NCBI GenBank assembly: GCA_964384335.1
Contig: CAYLKN010000016.1
Coordinates: forward strand, 1 to 45,464
Source of the DNA: JAUICS01 sp964384335
GTDB lineage: Bacteria > Pseudomonadota > Alphaproteobacteria > Micavibrionales > Micavibrionaceae
DNA length: 45,464 nt
Direction of reading: 5' to 3'
In this document: positions 42,093 to 45,464 of the stretch, piece after piece
Position numbering within the stretch: the first letter of the stretch is position 1
Layout: the number at the start of each line of letters is the position of its first letter
Translations under genes and position numbers: made by a program
The notes under the pieces: model-generated
Database searches by the model: none
Seen by the model: only the letters and a program-made list of their open reading frames with translations
Told to the model about the DNA's origin: nothing

Positions 42093-43667
42093 TTAGTATA
42101 GTTTTTCAATAATTTTTCTTTTTCTATTTACGTATAAAATAATTATATATGTAAAAATAGAGAGTGCAATTATACTGAAAGTTATATTTTGACCGTATCG
42201 AAAGAAATACGACTCTTTCTTCAGAGACTTTGGAAGGTAGACATCGGTATAAAAATCCCTGTTAAATTCGCCTTTATCCACTATCCGGCCCAAAGGATCA
42301 ATAACACCTGAAATGCCTGTGTTTGCAGACCGGACCAGCGGAAGGCCCTCCTCAATGGCGCGAAAGAGAGAGATTGTAAAATGCTGGCGCGGGCCGGCTG
42401 TATCGCCGTACCAGGCATCGTTCGTAACGTTTAACAGCCATTTGGGTCTTCCATATTCACCATCCGGGCTTTCTGAAAGGTCGGAAGCCTTGACCTTGCC
42501 GGGAAAAATAACCTCATAACATACCAGCGGGCTGAATTCAGGTATGTCCGGAAGGGATAATGTTTTTTTTGCAGGGCCTGGTTTTAGACCTGACAACCCA
42601 ACAACAGGTTCAAGAGGAATTATATCTTCAAACGGAAGGTATTCGCCGAAAGGAACAAGATGTGTCTTGTCATAGGAGGCGATTTTTTTCCCTGTTTCAT
42701 CAATCACCACAAGTGAGTTGGTGTATTCGGGCTCCTCTGCTCCGTCCGTATGTTTCTGCAAGGCGCCGGCCATCAGAATAGAGTCCCCCGGAATTGCAAG
42801 AAGTGTGCGTGCAATGTACTCAAGAGCATCAGGATTTTCAAGAATCCCTGGATTTACAGAAGTTTCAGGCCAAATGACAATACTTTTGTCTGCTGTCCTC
42901 TCATAATTTACCGAGGAAAGACGGAGATGTTTAAAAAAAATCTCAGTCTGATGCCCGGCTTTCCATTTTAAATGCTGGGGTATGTTTGGCTGAACAATCC
43001 TAAGATTGATATCTTTGTAATATTCTGTGGGATTGTTTTCTAAACGGTGGGAACCGTAAACAATCAAACTGCCTGTTAAAGCCGCCACCATAGCCGTTGA
43101 GGCGGATGCGCGCAGGACATTCTTGCGGTTGAGAAAGAGGAGGGCAGGGAGGGTCGCCGCAAGCACCGTCGCCCATGTTAAACCGTAAACTCCGAAAACT
43201 GAAACGCCCTGTGCAACGGAAAGTGTATAGGGCGCCCCCCATGTATATCCGAAAAGATTCCACGGAAAGCCTGTAAACAAAGTTCCGCGCAACCATTCTG
43301 TAACAGTAATAACTCCGCCAAAACAAAACCAGGAAGACAAGTTCCTTAGACAGAGTTTTTTAATGAGTTTGGCTGCAAGTCCAAAATAAAGTGCAAGATA
43401 AGCAGGTAAAACGGAGACAGCGAGCGGGTAAGCCCAGAAAAAAGGATTTCCGTCAATCAGGAGCGCGTTCCCGATCCAGTGCAGACCGAACAAAAAGTAA
43501 CCGAAACCAAAGGCCCAGCCAGTAACAAAGGCATTCTTTCTGCCTTGCCCGGCCGAAAGTAAAAGGTACAGGATGCTCAGCCCAATAAAGAGCAGGGGCC
43601 ATGCGAATGTTGGAGCCATAGAAAATGACGCAAGGACACCGCCCAGGAAGCCTGCAAAAATATTCAA
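42093..43667 (-). CDS. lnt: Apolipoprotein N-acyltransferase
   Basis: An inner-membrane enzyme that adds the third acyl chain to lipoproteins. Six or so N-terminal helices are followed by a nitrilase-like domain with the catalytic triad: Glu in IVIWPETSVNP, Lys in DKTHLVPFGEYLPF and Cys in LVCYEVIFPG. A last helix (ITFSIIALSIFTYIIILYVN) ends it. The start is uncertain. TTG 43667 gives 524 aa, near the E. coli length (512), and begins just before the first helix. ATG 43796 has an AGGAG upstream but would overlap corC by 89 bp. The preceding genes corC, ybeY and phoH form the usual envelope/RNA cluster. Confidence 0.92.
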   Translation of the reverse strand: MNIFAGFLGGVLASFSMAPTFAWPLLFIGLSILYLLLSAGQGRKNAFVTGWAFGFGYFLFGLHWIGNALLIDGNPFFWAYPLAVSVLPAYLALYFGLAAKLIKKLCLRNLSSWFCFGGVITVTEWLRGTLFTGFPWNLFGYTWGAPYTLSVAQGVSVFGVYGLTWATVLAATLPALLFLNRKNVLRASASTAMVAALTGSLIVYGSHRLENNPTEYYKDINLRIVQPNIPQHLKWKAGHQTEIFFKHLRLSSVNYERTADKSIVIWPETSVNPGILENPDALEYIARTLLAIPGDSILMAGALQKHTDGAEEPEYTNSLVVIDETGKKIASYDKTHLVPFGEYLPFEDIIPLEPVVGLSGLKPGPAKKTLSLPDIPEFSPLVCYEVIFPGKVKASDLSESPDGEYGRPKWLLNVTNDAWYGDTAGPRQHFTISLFRAIEEGLPLVRSANTGISGVIDPLGRIVDKGEFNRDFYTDVYLPKSLKKESYFFRYGQNITFSIIALSIFTYIIILYVNRKRKIIEKLY

Positions 43668-43707
43668 GATTAAAGCGCGATTTTTGAGTATCGGGGAAAT
43701 TAGGATT

Positions 43708-44676
43708 TCAGTTCCGCGAAGGAATGTTGCGGATGCGCATTTTGCTGACCCGTCTGGGATCCGCGTCAATAATTTCGAAAACCATTCCGGAGTCATGTCT
43801 AAGAACTTCTCCTCTTGCAGGTACACGCCGCGCAATCATAAAGACAAGACCGCCCAGCGTGTCAATTTCCTCTTTTTCCTCGTCCGATAAAAGGTCACCG
43901 AATTTCTTTTCAAATTCATCAATGTCAACGCGCGCATCTGCAACGACCGATCCGTCAGAAAGCAATTTAATTTCTGGGGTCAAGTCTATATCATGTTCGT
44001 CATAGAATTCACCAACAATCGTCTCGATTAAATCACCGATCGTCAAAAGTCCGTCTATACCGCCGAATTCGTCAATGACAACGGCCATATGTCGCCGTGT
44101 TTCGCGCATTTCAAGAAGCAGATCCAGAACAGGGATGGAGGGGGAAACGATAGGCAGATCCCGTACGATTGAATCCAGGTTGAAATCATTGAGTTCCGAA
44201 AACAGCGCGAACAGATCTTTTATGTGAACACTGCCAAGTATATTATCCAGATCCTCGTTATAGACCGGGAAGCGACTGTGCGGGTGTTCCTTCAAAAGTT
44301 TGATTATTTCTTCGGCCGAACTTTTTGTATCTATGGCGATAATATCGGCTCTTGGAACCATGACGTCCGAAGCCCTTAGATCCCTCAGCTTTAATATGTT
44401 GGCAATCAGGCGCTTTTCATGACGGGCTATTGAAGGAGTTTCCTGCTCTCCAACGTCTTCTTCAACATATTCTTCAAGAGTTTTCCTGAGTGCGTCTTCA
44501 TTTTTGGGAGCAAGTATGGATTTAACCCATTCAAATACGCCGGTGTTTTTATGCCCATTAACAGAGTAACCGTGAAAACCGTTTGTTTTTACAGTTTCTC
44601 CATGGACATTATCTTCAGGTACTTCCGAATTAAATTCGCCCTCTTTATCAGGGCTTTCACTATGAATACTATTCAT
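43708..44676 (-). CDS. corC: CBS-domain protein of the CorC/HlyC family
   Basis: A 322-aa soluble protein of the CorC family. The start is ATG 44676; a TTG six bases earlier is less likely. A Ser/Glu/His-rich N-terminus leads to the core RDLRASDVMVPRADIIAIDT (about 93-112), the usual beginning of the tandem CBS pair. The pair ends with HMAVVIDEFGGIDGLLTIGD, typical for CorC. The C-terminal transporter-associated domain holds ADARVDIDEFEKKFGDLLSD. The family is linked to Mg2+/Co2+ efflux in E. coli, but its direct activity is not settled. It lies between ybeY and lnt as in many proteobacteria. Confidence 0.93.
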   Translation of the reverse strand: MNSIHSESPDKEGEFNSEVPEDNVHGETVKTNGFHGYSVNGHKNTGVFEWVKSILAPKNEDALRKTLEEYVEEDVGEQETPSIARHEKRLIANILKLRDLRASDVMVPRADIIAIDTKSSAEEIIKLLKEHPHSRFPVYNEDLDNILGSVHIKDLFALFSELNDFNLDSIVRDLPIVSPSIPVLDLLLEMRETRRHMAVVIDEFGGIDGLLTIGDLIETIVGEFYDEHDIDLTPEIKLLSDGSVVADARVDIDEFEKKFGDLLSDEEKEEIDTLGGLVFMIARRVPARGEVLRHDSGMVFEIIDADPRRVSKMRIRNIPSRN

Positions 44677-44703
44677 TTTCAATCATTATCTCATGATTAA
44701 GGG

Positions 44704-45216
44704 TTATTGATAAGGATTTTTTAGATTGAAGAACTCTAATATGCTTTTCTCATGGTCCTGCATTTCATTTGTCTGCTGTTCATTTTGGTGGTCAAATCCA
44801 AGAAGATGGAGAAAACCGTGTATGCACAGGTGCAACGTGTGATCAAGCATGCTGATATTTTTTTCAGTGCTTTCCTTTAATATTGTTTCATAAGACAGGA
44901 TAACATCCCCCAGAAAGAAAGATGGCTCAAACGCGGTTTCAGGAAAGTTTTCGGAGTCAATATTGGCGAAACTCAGCACGTTGGTTGGCTTATCCTTATT
45001 TCTGTATCTCGCGTTCAGATCCTGAATAAGAATGTCATCGCCGAGTACGATGCAGGCTTCTGCGCTTTCTATAACAAGATCGGTTAGCGGGAGCATTTGC
45101 TTAAAAGAGTGATGTATAACATCTTTTATTTTCTCTTCAAGATTATCCAGAGATTTTGGGATATCCATCCATCGCGGAGACTGGATTTGTATTTCAAGTT
45201 GCAGGTTTGGGGTCAT
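44704..45216 (-). CDS. ybeY: Endoribonuclease YbeY (16S rRNA maturation)
   Basis: A 170-aa metal-dependent RNase involved in 16S rRNA 3' end processing and ribosome quality control. The zinc-binding signature HLCIHGFLHLLGFDH is complete (about 127-141), and LNARYRNKDKPTNVLSFANI is the other family block. Two starts are possible, ATG 45225 and ATG 45216. The latter gives MTPNLQLEIQ, the more usual N-terminus, and overlaps the end of phoH by 23 bp. The upstream frame to 45267 lies inside phoH and is not used. Confidence 0.94.
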   Translation of the reverse strand: MTPNLQLEIQIQSPRWMDIPKSLDNLEEKIKDVIHHSFKQMLPLTDLVIESAEACIVLGDDILIQDLNARYRNKDKPTNVLSFANIDSENFPETAFEPSFFLGDVILSYETILKESTEKNISMLDHTLHLCIHGFLHLLGFDHQNEQQTNEMQDHEKSILEFFNLKNPYQ

Positions 45217-45464
45217 AATACTCATAGGCGTCAACGATTTTGGACACGAGGGAATGCCGTATAACATCGGCGGATTGAAATGATATCTTTCCGATTTCGT
45301 TTATGTTGCGTGTGATCCGATCAGCTTCGATAAGACCGGATACTGTGTCTTTTGGCAAATCAATCTGAGAAATATCACCGTTAATAATCATATGCGCATT
45401 CTCGCCCATCCGGGTTAAAAACATTTTCATCTGAGATGATGTTGTGTTCTGGGCTTCGTCAAGC
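45194..45464 (-). CDS. phoH: PhoH family protein, 3' part (5' end outside the window)
   Basis: Only the last 90 codons or so are present; the gene enters from beyond the right edge. The start of the visible part, LDEAQNTTSSQMKMFLTRMG, is the Walker B region of the PhoH/YbeZ ATPases, followed by IINGDISQIDLPKDTVSGL and ISFQSADVIRHSLVSKIVDA, which are typical. The next gene ybeY starts within its last codons, the usual phoH-ybeY pairing. YbeZ is thought to work with YbeY in rRNA handling. Confidence 0.93.
   Translation of the reverse strand, partial: LDEAQNTTSSQMKMFLTRMGENAHMIINGDISQIDLPKDTVSGLIEADRITRNINEIGKISFQSADVIRHSLVSKIVDAYEYYDPKPAT

Overview
The window is chromosomal DNA from an alphaproteobacterium, most likely a free-living aquatic photoheterotroph. 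Three things point there. The gene order phoH-ybeY-corC-lnt-(XRE regulator)-metK-trmB-rimP-nusA-infB-rbfA-truB-rpsO is alphaproteobacterial. So is yajC-secD-secF followed by an Mth938/DUF498 gene that faces a squalene/phytoene synthase-like gene. The middle of the window carries a proton-pumping rhodopsin together with every gene needed to make its retinal from isoprenoid precursors. Genus cannot be decided from the sequence alone. One run of exactly 100 N (20648-20747) shows that this is a scaffolded draft or metagenome assembly.

Layout. 1-7.6 kb: rnhA (+), then on the minus strand a class A penicillin-binding protein, an unrecognised 204-aa protein, a GNAT acetyltransferase, the Mg2+ channel MgtE and the malic enzyme MaeB with its own terminator. 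7.66-13.3 kb: tRNA-Leu(GAG), lipB, an N-formylglutamate amidohydrolase-like gene, then a plus-strand run serS-pcm-nlpD-thioesterase and a small unrecognised protein. 13.6-20.5 kb: an AhpD-like protein, then the minus-strand phototrophy block, in transcription order rhodopsin | terminator | crtE-crtI-crtB-crtY-blh. The crt genes touch or overlap one another. 20.6-24.7 kb: an accessory island with the assembly gap, two divergent repeat-bearing proteins that I do not recognise, and a Lys-rich small protein. 24.8-32.7 kb: sodB, the NDUFAF6-like/NDUFAF3-like pair, a split EamA transporter, secF-secD-yajC, a DUF815 ATPase and a formamidase-like protein. 32.8-45.5 kb: the conserved translation/transcription block, then metK, a regulator, lnt, corC, ybeY and the 3' end of phoH, which runs off the window.

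How it works together. CrtE makes geranylgeranyl diphosphate, CrtB joins two to phytoene, CrtI desaturates to lycopene, CrtY cyclises to beta-carotene, and Blh cleaves this to retinal. Retinal binds Lys228 of the rhodopsin, whose D92/T96/E103 triad is that of a proton pump. A strong hairpin between the rhodopsin and crtE suggests that opsin and pigment levels are uncoupled.

The best candidates for something undescribed are the divergent gene pair at 20748-24028, whose proteins carry in-frame tandem duplications and flank a GC-rich repeat cluster, and the small genes 2488-3102, 12988-13314 and 24190-24666. Their function cannot be read from sequence, and the minus-strand member of the pair loses its C-terminus in the assembly gap.
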